From Sphaerosporella brunnea (Eukaryota > Ascomycota > Pezizomycetes > Pezizales > Pyronemataceae), in assembly GCA_008704415.1 (NCBI GenBank), contig VXIS01000347.1, positions 1-49,041 on the forward strand: DNA of 49,041 bases. The letters are read 5' to 3'. The position numbers were made by a program, and so were the translations under genes. Below the pieces are notes generated by a model. That model was given only the letters and a program-made list of their open reading frames with translations, was not told the DNA's origin and searched no databases. Shown here one piece after another: positions 34,966 through 44,834 of this stretch (positions within the stretch are counted from its first letter, which is position 1; each line of letters begins with the position of its first letter).

Positions 34966-35461
34966 CTAGTGGGGTTGTTTTGTATTATGGGAGATTGTGG
35001 TTTCGGTTTCTGATGTGTGCCATTTTGCACCAGCACATAACCCAGCGGTTGGATTCTATGTGATGCTTCTCTCGTGGGTCGGCTCTCGGGTTTGCGGCAG
35101 CTTGGCCGGCAGAGATCACGGTCCATGATTTGTGCGGGAAGCCTCTCGTGTTTTTGCATGGCCCACATCCCATCTACCGAGAGCCCGATTGCATTCCGAG
35201 GAGTCTCGTAGCAAGGATTGACAGCGGGCCCCCGCCGATCATCTCGGCAATACGCCGCCCTGACATCACGGCGTGCCGATCTGGTGTTTTCCGGAACCTG
35301 GAACCACGGGAGCGTATCTACCTGACAATAACCTGCTTCGGTGATGAAGGAATTGGGATAAATTGGGATATAAAAACTGTGCAGTAGCTGCTGTGCCTGA
35401 CTGGGTGGTTTCAGCATCAGCACTTCAACAAACCACAACCAGCCAGACAAAAAAAAAAAAA
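34966..35461. other. Spacer with promoter of the KGG-repeat gene
   Basis: About 0.5 kb. It contains a tandem AATTGGGATA AATTGGGATA at 35351-35370 leading into a TATA box, and an A-rich stretch right before the next ATG. No gene is seen. Confidence 0.55.
35369..35376 (+). promoter_or_regulatory. TATA box of the KGG-repeat gene
   Basis: TATAAAAA lies 93 nt before ATG 35462, with a transcript leader ending in an A-rich run. A strong TATA fits a stress- or conidiation-induced gene. Confidence 0.6.
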
Positions 35462-35960
35462 ATGGCCACCAACAACCTCCCCAAGGACGAGCTTCGCGAG
35501 ATTGCGGCGAAGGGTGCTCAGACCTATGAGCCTGCGCGGGATACTTCGCACACCGTCCGTCACGAACATATGCTTCGCGGCGGAAACCCTAAGCTTCCCG
35601 GGAATGGAAACCTTGGGAACTTTGCCAACCGGTGCGTGACGTTTGCTCAGGCTGGGGGAGGGGGGGGGGGGTTTGAAATCAAACGAGACGCATGCTGATG
35701 GATTGCTGTACTCTAGACCCAAGGCGGAAGTAAGAGCCATTGCTGCCAAGGGTGGGCATGCTTCGCGTACCGGTGGCTTCGCTAGTATGGACCCGGAGAG
35801 GCAGAGGGAAATCGCGAGCATGGGTGGACATGCCAGCGCTGCGAGTGATAAGCCGGGGAACTTTGCAAATCGGCCTACGGAGGAGGTCAGGGAACTTGCT
35901 AGGAAGGGGGCAGAGGCGAGACAGGGCCGGCGGGGAGAGGCAGCGGCCGAGGAGGAGTAG
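35462..35960 (+). CDS. KGG-repeat stress/conidiation protein (Con-10-like)
   Basis: Small hydrophilic protein with KGG-type repeats (PF10685), related to Neurospora CON-10 and bacterial GsiB, usually induced in conidia or by stress and thought to protect dry or stressed cells. Exons 35462-35631 and 35717-35960 give 137 aa; the 85-nt intron holds a G12 run. Repeats seen: LREIAAKGAQ, VRAIAAKGGHASR, REIASMGGHASA and VRELARKGAEAR, joined by the linker GNFANRP, which occurs twice (GNFANR at the exon junction and again after the third repeat). ATG 35462 directly follows an A-rich leader, a normal fungal context. Confidence 0.9.
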
Positions 35961-36495
35961 TCTGTTTATACTTATCCTGCTGGAATATCAATATCAATAC
36001 CATGAGTTATGAATGTTGGAAATAGGCTTTCTCGGCGAGGATAGACGAGTGAGATACTGTGAATGGATCGGACAAGGGCTATTACCGAGTGCTGTCTAGT
36101 GAGTCTAGAAGGTGTATAATCGCGCTTAGATTGGGATAGTAACAATAATTGCTTTTCCCATCACCATCCTCCACCACAACTTCGGCTACGCTCGACACCT
36201 CGACTACTTTCAACAATAAATCTGTGTCTCCATCTGTGTCTCCATATGTGTCTCCACCGGCATGTTCCGTCACACCGCAAGCTCAGATTCACATGCTCTT
36301 GAACCCCACCTCAAAATGATCTTCCCTCCTCATCCTCAGGCCGCCAACTTCATTTCTGCACCTTCAACTACAATATCAAGAAGTCCGCTCATGCGTGGAG
36401 CTGACGCAAGCTCGAGACGCCCCCAGCGTCTTGTGTCCAATCCAAAAACACGCTTGCGACCACGCTTTCCCAAACACAGCAAGAAGAAGAAGGAA
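35961..36495. other. Spacer / possible N-terminal extension of farnesyltransferase beta
   Basis: Contains a short tandem GTGTCTCCAT(C/A)T at about 36222-36256. From 36262 the frame of the next gene is already open with several ATGs; 78 extra residues rich in Ser, Pro and Arg could be added. I treat it as leader. Confidence 0.45.
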
Positions 36496-38026
36496 ATGCC
36501 GTCCTCCTGCACATCCTCCACTGCTCGCATCGAGGAAATCTTCGATGACAGCGAGAACGACAGCTCCCTAAATACAAAACCTCCCCCCATGGCCGATACT
36601 CCGTGGAGCCCAACAAACCTCTACGTTCCTCCAAAGATGCCTCCTAAGACGCCCGACGTGTTCTCTACACTGCCCGTCCTGCGCGACACCTACATCACCT
36701 TCACATCTACCGAGCAAGACAACACGGTTAGAAAAGTGATTCCGCTGCTGTCCTCACGCGACGACCCTCTACCTAATCTGAAACGAAAAATCCACATCGA
36801 GTTCCTCGAAGCTGGACTGAACGAGAAGCTGCCGTCGTACATGACCGTGTTGGACGCGAGCAGGCCGTGGATCATATACTGGTGCCTCACCGGGCTCTCA
36901 TTACTGGGGGTCGACGTGACGATATACCGCGAGCGGTAGCCTTCCCTCCTTCAAACCTTCCCTCCATCTCTCTTACTGATTGCACCGGTGCGTTCACAGC
37001 GTTATCTCGAGCTTAACACCCCTCCAAAATGCAATCGGCGGCTTCGGCGGTAGTCACGGCCACATGTCACATCTTGCCCCCAGCTACGCTGCTGTCCTGT
37101 CCCTCGCCACTGTCGGCGGGAATGCGCTTTCCCTCGTAGACCGGCGCACGATGCTGAAGTGGCTTCTTTCGATCAAGCAGCCGAACGGGTGCTTCACGGT
37201 CGCAGTGGGCGGCGAGAGCGACGTGCGCGCAATATACTGTGCACTGACCGTGATATCGCTCCTCCGGCTTCCGGTGCCTAAGGAATTGATCGAAAACACG
37301 CTCGAGTACCTGGCCAGCTGCCAGACGTACGAGGGCGGATTCGCGGCAACACCAGGCGGTAACGAGGCGCACGGAGGGTACACGTTCTGTGCGCTTGCCG
37401 CGCTGTGCATCTTGCTTCCTCCAAAGAAGCTGAACGAGACGGTGGACATGCCCGCGCTTGTGCGGTGGCTGTCGATGCGGCAGTATGCCCCCGAGGGCGG
37501 ACTGAGTGGGAGGACTAATAAGCTGGTGGATGGATGCTACTCCACGTGGATTGGCGGGTGCTGGGCGCTCATTGAGGCGGCGTTGGGCGTGGATATGCCG
37601 CTGTGGTCCCGAGAGGGCTTGATCAGATACATCATGGCCGCCACACAGTGTCCCTACGGCGGCCTGCGGGATAAGCCTGGGAAAGGCGCGGATTCCTATC
37701 ACACATGCTACGTACTATTGGGCTTGGGCAACGCCATGTATCACCATACCTTTGAAGAGACTGGCGAGGAAGCCGCGTTAGAGGGAGAGGGGCTGCCGCT
37801 GATGGCGCCCTTCCGTTGGAAGGGCAGTAAGGTCGTGCCTGGCGTGGAGACGCTCGTCGAAGGCTTTGAAGGCTGGCCGGATATGAGGTTCGGGGATGAG
37901 GCGCCGGTTACTGTGTCTGGTGGCCTCAAGGGCGATCGGGTCGCGATGTGCCATCCTATCTTCAACATCAGGTATGAGATGGTGGAGGAGGCAAGGAGGT
38001 GGGGTGATGGGTTGGTCGGTTTCTAG
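36496..38026 (+). CDS. ram1: CaaX protein farnesyltransferase, beta subunit
   Basis: Catalytic beta subunit that, with the alpha subunit, attaches farnesyl to CaaX cysteines of Ras, Rho-type and other proteins; Zn-dependent, cytosolic. Exons 36496-36935 and 37000-38026 (64-nt intron) give 488 aa. Seen: the prenyltransferase alpha-alpha barrel repeats GGFGGSHGHMSHLAPSYAAV, GCFTVAVGGESDVRAIYCAL, GGFAATPGGNEAHGGYTFCA, GGLSGRTNKLVDGCYSTW and GGLRDKPGKGADSYHTCY. Zinc ligands by comparison with the rat enzyme are D324, C326 and H381. GRTNKLVDGCYS is typical of farnesyl rather than geranylgeranyl transferase. The start at 36496 (MPSSCTSSTARIEEIFDD) was chosen because fungal homologs begin shortly before an acidic helix; an upstream start at 36262 would add 78 aa. 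Confidence 0.95.
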
Positions 38027-38460
38027 ATCTGTAAAATTTGAGCTTTGGGGTACTGTACATCTGGGTAGAATCTGTCCTCGGCTCGGGATATATATCTTTA
38101 ACCTGCCATTTTTGTTTGCTGCAAAAGTCTTAATAGGCCGAGTGATATGTAGTGAATACTTGCGATCAACCTCGTCTCTAAGCTTGATATCGAACGCCGA
38201 TTATTGACAATACGTGGTCTGGACGGACTTGTCTTTTGCCGGGGGCTGTTGCGGTGTGGTGTGGGGGGAGCTGCTACTTGTTGGAAATATCTCATCTTGG
38301 GGACCTGGGGTCCAAGCAATTCTTTGCAACTCTTCCAATACTCTGTAAATCGAGGCCTCCAGAAACACCCAAACCCGTACCCAACCCGGCTTGAAAGGGG
38401 GCTTCCAACATCTCCACCTCACCTCACCTCAACCTATAACCCAGCAGAGTCGACGTCAAG
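38027..38460. other. Spacer between farnesyltransferase beta and an orphan gene
   Basis: About 430 bp, with no gene seen. CCTCACCTCACCTCAA repeats at about 38418-38433 lie in the probable leader of the next gene. Confidence 0.5.
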
Positions 38461-38968
38461 ATGCCACCATCGCCGCCACCGCCGCCACCGCTTCCCTCCG
38501 ACACTATTACGCTGCAACTAACCGAGCTCGTCGACGAGCCCGGCAGCGCGGAGGGTCTGCAAGTACAAAGCAGCGCGTACAGGCTGCCGCGGAGTTCTCT
38601 GGGCACCATCCAGGTTCGTCTTCCCCCCCCCCCCGGCGCTCCTCAAACTCCACACCGCTAACCACTCCCCCACTAAGAACCTCCACAAAGCCGTACACAA
38701 AATCCTGGCCAAAGACCTCGAGGACGATATGCTCGTGGAGGTGCAGGAAAGCGCGTGTCCGCACACCGCCGCAGCGCACGCACACTTTTTGCTGCTGGAA
38801 AGTGATTGGCACGATGCCCTCGCCGAACGCTTCTTTGATCATGTGTATTTGAGCGTGTGTGCTAATGATCGGCGCTTGTGGCATTTGAGGGTTTCGATGG
38901 GCGCTTTGGAGGAGGAAGGGGAGGAAGAGGAGGGGGAGGAAGAGGATGGGGAGGGGGAGGGGGAGTGA
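38461..38968 (+). CDS. Small orphan protein with Pro-rich start and acidic tail
   Basis: Not recognised. Exons 38461-38613 and 38678-38968; the 64-nt phase-0 intron has a C-rich middle and a taag acceptor; 147 aa. Seen: MPPSPPPPPPLP at the N-terminus, a core of about 100 residues with mixed strand/helix character (TITLQLTELV, LGTIQNLHKAVHKILAKDLE, FLLLESDWHDALAERFFDHV) and a C-terminal run of about 20 Glu/Gly/Asp residues encoded by purine-only DNA (38908-38967). No membrane segment or signal peptide. The frame across the splice and the coherent core support a real gene; the function is unknown. Confidence 0.65.
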
Positions 38969-39593
38969 AAGGCGGAGAATTTCACGGCTCGTTGCGGATC
39001 ACAGGCTTAGTTTGGTGGTCAACTGATTATCCGAGTGCTCTCCTGTGAACGAACTGGAATCCAACCCCCACAAGAAAACCGTTACCTTCGTTGACGTTGA
39101 ACGGCTGGATATTTGCACCGAGACAGACTTCGGGTGGCTTTTACGTCGTCGTCCCCTCAGAAAGCAAGCAAGTGAAATTCTACATCGCAGAAAAGTACCC
39201 CGCCCATCAATACAAGCTAGGACATTGGACGAATACTGCAACTGCCGCGAGATCCAGACAGAACTCATTTCCTGCGTGCGGGTACAGGCTGCCATAGAAA
39301 GGGAATATCTTGACCAGTTGCCTGCTGAAATGAAAGTCCAGCTGATGCTGAGTGGCTTGGTGATAGTTATGTGGGGGGCAACAAGTTTGTGTCGCCTTTC
39401 ACTCAAATTCCAATGTCCGCAAATCTCATGCACAGACCGACATTGACATTGCTGCAACTATATCTCAAATTTAAACCCGTGCCCTCCGCGCCACGCGTGG
39501 GCCATGTACCTTCACACTGACGTCAACACGGGCGCTCACAAAACACCTCCCAGTGCAACCGAAAGCCCCACAACAACAACAGCAGCACCAAAC
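38969..39593. other. Spacer with ambiguous open frames
   Basis: About 625 bp. Frames of 130-150 codons are open on both strands (39045-39446 + and 38999-39457 -), but neither has an ATG-plus-domain signature I can recognise. From 39504 the frame of the next gene is open. Confidence 0.4.
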
Positions 39594-40441
39594 ATGCTCT
39601 CGACAACGCGGACCTTTGCGCATCTGCGCCGGCGCTGGCTATGCTATCCCTACCTCCCACTAACCTCTCCAACCACCTCCATGCTCCTCCGCTGCGTGCA
39701 CTCCACCCCGCCAATAGTCGAGACCGAGCCTATGGACCTCGAAAGCGGGCCTTCTTGTCCCCGGCCCCGCGCCGCCGCCGCCACTGATCCAGCTTCGACC
39801 GCCCCACCACCATCCTCCAGCGGGCTAACGGGACAAGTGGAGAGCGTTGAGATCCAGGTTGCACCCGGCCTGGAGCTGAAGGGGCATCAGAGGCAGATTG
39901 TGGCTGCGGTCCTGGACCTGCTGCAGGGGAAAGTAACGAGGCAGAAGATGTCCAGGAATTTTTGGGCCCTGGATGCCGTGTTTGAAGATAAGATGAAGAA
40001 GGCGGTGGGGATCGACGAGGTGGATGCGCAGTGGGTAGGTAGCCCCCCGTCCGTACTTGCCTGGATTGGGCTGATGTGGCTGGTTGATAGTGGGGGTTGA
40101 AGGCGATGATGAGGGATATCGATATGATCTCCCACAAAGTAACAGCCGTGGAGCCGAAGCGGGTGGAGTTGGAGGTTGAGAACAGGTATGTGCTTAGACA
40201 CACGCCGGCTTCTATGGGCACTGTGGTGAAAAGTGTTGTTGTGATTGAAACGGACGAGGAAGGGAAAATCAAGAAGGTGTTGGATAAACAGGATGGAAAG
40301 TTGCCCCAGGGAAAGCTTTCGGAGGTAGGTGCAGCAAATAATGAGTGATGACTTTTTGTGATTGACATGTGGAAACAGTACTTTAGGAGAGCTACGGCGA
40401 TATCGAGAGCGAAATTGGTGGATATTCCGAAAGAAGCTTAG
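39594..40441 (+). CDS. NTF2/SnoaL-like fold protein, probably mitochondrial
   Basis: Fungal protein of the SnoaL/NTF2-like superfamily, function unknown. Exons 39594-40034, 40091-40324 and 40379-40441 give 245 aa; introns of 56 and 54 nt, both in phase 0. Seen: an Arg/Ser/Thr-rich N-terminus without early acids (MLSTTRTFAHLRRRWLCYP...RCVHSTPP) that looks like a mitochondrial presequence; a Pro/Ala/Ser linker; then the fold: RQIVAAVLDLLQGKVTRQK, NFWALDAVFED, AQWWGLKAMMRDID, VELEVENRYVLR, VVVIETDEEGKIKKVLDKQDGKLPQG and a short terminal helix. The start at 39594 was picked for the presequence; an ATG at 39504 is in frame. SnoaL-like is from pattern memory. Confidence 0.8.
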
Positions 40442-40866
40442 GGAAATGTGGAGTGTTGAAATCTATGGATTCTAGTTCTATCCAGTGTTGTCAGCCGGCG
40501 CTGGGCTGGCTATTTCACGGCGTGGGCAAATCGTGGAGTATGTGCTACCAGTATACAATTCGTTTGCCGTTGAAGAAAAAACAAAAAACAAAGTGAAGCA
40601 CTCGCGATGGGAAACAAAAGCTGCGTTTCATATTACACAAAAAAATCAGAAAAAAACAAAAACCTGGGTCTGCATCCTCTCTACAAAGGAAATATGGCCC
40701 GCTGCGGTGTTCATAGCGGAGCCTGGCTGGCAGTGGTCACGGCAAGGAAAGCTTTGTTCACTGGAAAGCGCTTGTAGTATATATAAAGCCGGCCGGAGCG
40801 GCTGGCTGCTGACAACACTGGTTCTATATATCTCCTCGCGATCGGTCTTAAGCTCGTGCCCTGCAT
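40442..40866. other. Convergent spacer
   Basis: About 425 bp between the stops of the SnoaL-like (+) and small secreted (-) genes. It contains A-rich DNA (40575-40665) and a + strand TATA-like motif TATATATAAAG at 40778-40788 that points into the 3' end of the minus-strand gene. No gene is seen. Confidence 0.5.
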
Positions 40867-41253
40867 CTACCACTCCCTCCGTCGCCAGTTCCCAACTCCA
40901 AACGCCATCGCAGCTATGGCGTAGCTCCAGCTAGACTTTGAACGCCGCGCCGCCGAGCTCCGGAACTCGATAAAAGCCATGTGTGGGTTATCGGTGGAGT
41001 AACAGATGGTGCTATGAGGACAACACCAGAGCTTCCCGTCGGTATCGAGTGCGCAAGAGGTATTCTCTGGACAACAAGCGCTGGGGTACCCGTCGATTTT
41101 GCAGCTGCGATACGAGTCCGAACACTTTCCTTCGCTGTCGGAAATCCGGGTGACGTTGATGGACAGGTCTTCGTGTGCGATCGAAACTGAGGCGGCGAGT
41201 GATGCTGCGGTGATGGATAGAATTATCGGAATGGTTTGGAAGCGGTGGTGCAT
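40867..41253 (-). CDS. Small secreted Cys-rich protein with granulin-like core
   Basis: Probable secreted or wall-associated protein, 128 aa, single exon. Seen: a signal peptide (IPIILSITAASLAASVSIA, probable cleavage near residue 26), one N-glycosylation sequon NVT (33-35) and another NTS (64-66), and eight cysteines C44, C51, C60, C61, C67, C77, C78, C84. The spacing C-x6-C-x8-CC-x5-C-x9-CC-x5-C, with CCPENTSC and CCPHSTIC, resembles half of a granulin/epithelin module. The C-terminus is basic then weakly hydrophobic (SYAIAAMAFGVG); a GPI signal is possible but weak. It shares a 404-bp divergent promoter region with fmc1. A role at the cell surface or as an effector is inference. Confidence 0.7.
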   Translation of the reverse strand: MHHRFQTIPIILSITAASLAASVSIAHEDLSINVTRISDSEGKCSDSYRSCKIDGYPSACCPENTSCALDTDGKLWCCPHSTICYSTDNPHMAFIEFRSSAARRSKSSWSYAIAAMAFGVGNWRRREW

Positions 41254-41657
41254 TCAGTTTGTTTGGAGGTATTTGTAGGGTCTGGCTACGATAAACAACT
41301 GAAGCAGAGGGGGTTTTATGGGAACCGACTTCTGAGATGGACTCCTGTCATCGTGAACAGTCACCTGTTACTCAGTGGTCACCCATGAGATCAGGTGAAC
41401 TTGCCAAGGCATACGGCTGAACAAGATTCCAAATGCTTGAGTCTTCTGCCCTTTCACCTGGAATGTTTGTCTTATATACCTCGTCGGTGTACCTCAAAAG
41501 AAGTCATCTGGTAGATAGTGCAGAATGTTTCTTTGTTTGCACATTCCCGGGTGTGACGCAACCCTAACCTCCCCCCACTAATTTTTGCCCTCTCTCCCCT
41601 CCCCACGGCCTCACGTCTCACCATCACCAACCACGTCACACCACCAACGCTGCGATC
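41254..41657. promoter_or_regulatory. Divergent promoter region, secreted protein / fmc1
   Basis: 404 bp between the two start codons. A TATA-like CATAAAA on the minus strand lies about 60-70 nt from the secreted-protein start. The fmc1 side is pyrimidine-rich (41565-41650). No ORF. Confidence 0.5.
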
Positions 41658-41969
41658 ATGTCCAGAACCACCGCGCAGATCCGCGCAATGTACCGACAGC
41701 TCCTTCGCGAGCTACCACCAATCTCGATACGGCGGACAAAAGCGCATTCGCAAGCGCGCGAGCGGTTCGTCAACGCCGACGCGATCCCGCAGCAGCACGC
41801 GCAGCAGCTACTACGATTCTTGCGTGCGCAACGGGTCTACACTACCTTGCTGGAACGTTACAATCCGGGCCTTGCCGGGGAGCTGGATGTGGCTGAACAC
41901 ACGCGGTTGACGGCGAGGCGGGTCGGCTTGGATATGCCCAAGGAGATGGCGGCGGGAGAGAAGAATTGA
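41658..41969 (+). CDS. fmc1: Fmc1, mitochondrial ATP synthase assembly factor (LYR family)
   Basis: Matrix LYR-motif protein that supports assembly of the F1 part of ATP synthase together with Atp12. Single exon, 103 aa, the normal size. Seen: MYRQLLRELP, the LYR-like motif in its Fmc1 form (Y-R, followed by LLRELP), a basic helix, FLRAQRVYTTLLERYNPG and the family's C-terminal signature LTARRVGLDMP. The start ATG 41658 is preceded by a pyrimidine-rich leader (ctgcgatcATG). Confidence 0.92.
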   Translation: MSRTTAQIRAMYRQLLRELPPISIRRTKAHSQARERFVNADAIPQQHAQQLLRFLRAQRVYTTLLERYNPGLAGELDVAEHTRLTARRVGLDMPKEMAAGEKN

Positions 41970-44700
41970 CCGCGGCGCGCAGGGGAGGGATGTGTATATT
42001 TTGCTTTGGGTATGCGGGAAGGGGATGGAATGCTCACGGGAGGAGAACCGCAACGCTCTACATGCAGTAGTTGCCACTACTTTACCTACTCCGGGGTGGA
42101 TGATAGATGGGCGGGTTGGCGGGGGGGGGGGGATGATGGATGGATGCGGAAAAAGAAACTTCTGCGTGATCTGATCTGCTGTATCCGGAGCTATTGCATC
42201 GAATATCACGCGTCCACTCGATGGATCACCCACTCCTCCGCGACCACGCGACGACGAACGTTCTTCCAACGAACCACCAACATGGATTTGCCACATTCCC
42301 ATGCCGTGCAGAGAGTATTGGACACCGGAGAATTCTTAACCCGAAAATCTCTCCAACCGCGACTCGATACACGTTGCAGTTCAAACAACGGGGGGTCAGC
42401 AGAAGTTTTTCCAACCCACCCCCAGGCCCTCCCAACTCTAGACTTCTAACTGGCCGTACGTATTCCCCACCTAGCTAAACTCTATCGGAAATCGTAAACG
42501 AACAATGGATCAATATGTCGCGTCTGAGTTCCTCATGTGATTTCGCCCGCTTAAGCTTGATCCTCGTGGCAGCCTGCCAGCCTTGCGATGTGGTGAATGT
42601 AGAGTACCTATACGCGTGCGCATTAGATTTTTAGTGTTATCCCCGTCCCCGTTGCCCCGTGCCCAGCGCTACACAAGAAAGCCACATATGCCTACCTCTC
42701 TACGACCTGTTCCAGGCAGTGTTGAAAGCGCTAGATAATGTGTTCGCAGAACAGTATTCTCGCCCTGGCAGGGAAACGTGAAACAGGAAACAGGACCACA
42801 CATCCAAATCCACCCAACGTTGCGGGGCGTTTCGATAGAGAAAAGAGCATAGAAAGGTAGAAGGACGGCGTAGCAAACAAAGTCATTGATTATCGTATCC
42901 CCTAAGAAAGCAATGGGATGGAGCCTGCCACTATGTAGGACCTGGTAGGTACAAGAACAAACGAGTCACATGCTGACTAACAGCTGAAAAAAACAACCTC
43001 AACCACCCTTCCCATCCGTTGAAACAATACAGAGATATCAGCGTCAACGGAAACAGCATTCGGCTCAAAGGTTCAAGCCGGGGTCCAGCGGGCACCCGGT
43101 GGCCTTGTACATCTGCTCAAACAGCTTTGTGGCCGGCCACAAGCAACCCGCATCGAGCTCTGGGAGGAGCCCATTGTCCAAATCGGCCCAGCAAACTGAC
43201 TAGCAATCCGACCAACTCCACCCCGTTTCCATCCCTGGCTCTTCCAAATACCGCGCTTCCCGAATCTCCGCCTTGAGCTCCAAAATCCTCCTGGCCATGG
43301 GGCCCAAATGGTGATGTGATTGCAAGTATCTGCTTTCTTTTGGAGCCTTGGCTTCATCTTCGGGGAATGTGGACGCAAGCTCGTAGGTAAGGGTCATCAT
43401 CTCCATACTGACAACACCACACGTTAACCTCGTTCTCGCGCCGTCTGGGAAGACTATCTCCCCGTTCTCTGGGTCGCGAAATCCAGTCACTTCTAGGCTG
43501 GAGATGGCCAGGCCCCAGCCTCGGATCTGCTCTATGGCGGCGGAGTCCTGTAACCTGCCCTCGGGGTCCACTTCTCTTGCCGATCAACTAAACCTATTTC
43601 AGGAGAATCGAGTGATAGACTGTGTATCTGCTCGCGGGAAAAGAGGGAGCGGACGGGGATAGGGGCGCCCGCAACGGTGGACGAGGGAGCGCGGGGCCGG
43701 AAAAAATGCTTGCAGCTGCGCTTCACTAGAAATCACTCGTGATTTCCCAAAACAGGAAAGTATAAAGTAGCTAGAGTAGAGCAGAGAAGAGTAGAGAAGA
43801 GGTTAAACGCACCCAATCACCGGTTATCACCAGCCCAGCAGCAGCAGAGCAGGGTTGTAAAACCCAACCGAGGAGCCTGCTTTTTTTTTTCGCCTGAAGG
43901 CGCAGCAGAAGAACAAACAATCACCGCAAGCTTGTCAACGTTCGTCGTCGTCGTTGCCAACACACCAAACGGCCGCGGGATTTTATTGGGCAGCAGCTCG
44001 GAGAAACCCCCCCCCCTACACAGGCATGTTTTGAAACCTTGCGTGAAGAAAAAAAAAAAAAAATACGTCATATGGTCAACGAGCGAGAGAACCCCGCCAT
44101 TCGGCCCGCCCGCACCGCACCCCCGCACCGCCACGTTGCCTTCCATCATGCCGAGGAGGGGGAGCAAACAATGCACTCACTCACTTACTCACTCACTCTG
44201 CTTTGCTTTTTTTTGTTTTTTTTTTTCTTTTCGTACCCGGCGTTCCAGGCACTGAAGTTCTTTTGCAGAGCCACGCTGAGTGACTGGTTGCGCGCGCGCG
44301 CGAAGGAAGGAAAGCATGGCTTGCGAACAGCCTGCTGGGGGGGCGGGCTCAGCCTGCCGGGCTTGAGCTCCGCGGCGGGCGATGAGTGCGCATGCGGGGG
44401 GTCATCAGGCTTTCGGCTTCTTGGGGGGCCAGGCATCGAGATTTCGGTGCGCAGAGGCCGCCTTCGCTTCTTGTTGGCTTGCTGGTTTGCAGTGGCGCTG
44501 TAATATGTGCCTATCTACTGGTAGATAATATCAACATGATCATTCGATCTTCCTCTTGCATTAATTATACCTACCTATTTCATATATAAAAAACCTAAGC
44601 ACAGGTCATTTGGGGGAGATGCGAAGTACAGAGCTTCCAGAAGTACCTATGCACTGCCTACTCAGCCGATGAATAATAATCCAAATTATTCTGTGCCCGG
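41970..44700. other. Gene-poor region, first part
   Basis: Apart from one possible coding fragment at 43200-43571 I see no gene. Contents: G-rich run at about 42120-42131, AG-rich repeats (gtagagaaga) at about 43775-43800, A14 at about 44047-44060, (ACTC)n at about 44172-44195, CG-dinucleotide repeat at about 44292-44301 and many T runs. Confidence 0.45.
43200..43571 (-). CDS. Possible coding fragment, unrecognised
   Basis: A minus-strand frame of about 123 codons without stop, ending at 43200, with protein-like composition: an amphipathic, acidic sequence (AIEQIRGWGLAISSLEVTGF, VVSMEMMTLTYELAST, GPMARRILELKAEIREARYL) ending WSWSDC. It lacks an ATG at its 5' end. A second open frame just upstream (43726-43532) is in another register, and no splice pair I could find joins the two in frame. 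It may be the last exon of a gene, a decayed gene or chance. Confidence 0.3.
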   Translation of the reverse strand: MDPEGRLQDSAAIEQIRGWGLAISSLEVTGFRDPENGEIVFPDGARTRLTCGVVSMEMMTLTYELASTFPEDEAKAPKESRYLQSHHHLGPMARRILELKAEIREARYLEEPGMETGWSWSDC

Positions 44701-44701
44701 G

Positions 44702-44834
44702 AGCTATCCCCCCCCCGCAGTGGTGAAAGTGCTAATAGTAGTAGATCGAGCAACAACCGACGAGAGTGGTGGCTATTTCACGGTTGTTGCTCGATCTACC
44801 GGTAGCATTTTCACCACATTTGCGGGGGATAGTA
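44702..44834. mobile_element. Degenerate inverted-repeat element (MITE-like)
   Basis: Imperfect arms of about 50 bp: left about 44704-44759 (CTATCCCCC... to GATCGAGCAACAACCG) and right about 44781-44832 (CGGTTGTTGCTCGATC... to GGGGGATAG). The arms share GTAGATCGAGCAACAACCG and TGGTGAAA but differ by a C-run expansion and short indels. Both outer ends contain a TA (cTAtccc / gggaTAg), fitting a TA target of Tc1/mariner-like MITEs. About 20 bp lie between the arms. Older than the element at 45541. Confidence 0.6.

Noticed and set aside
39045..39446. 133-codon + strand frame between the orphan and SnoaL-like genes
   Set aside because: The opposite strand is open over the same interval and the frame lacks an ATG start and recognisable domain.
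40500..44785. Shared 13-mer GGCTATTTCACGG at about 40507 and 44771
   Set aside because: A 13-base match is expected several times by chance in 49 kb, and the flanks do not extend the match.
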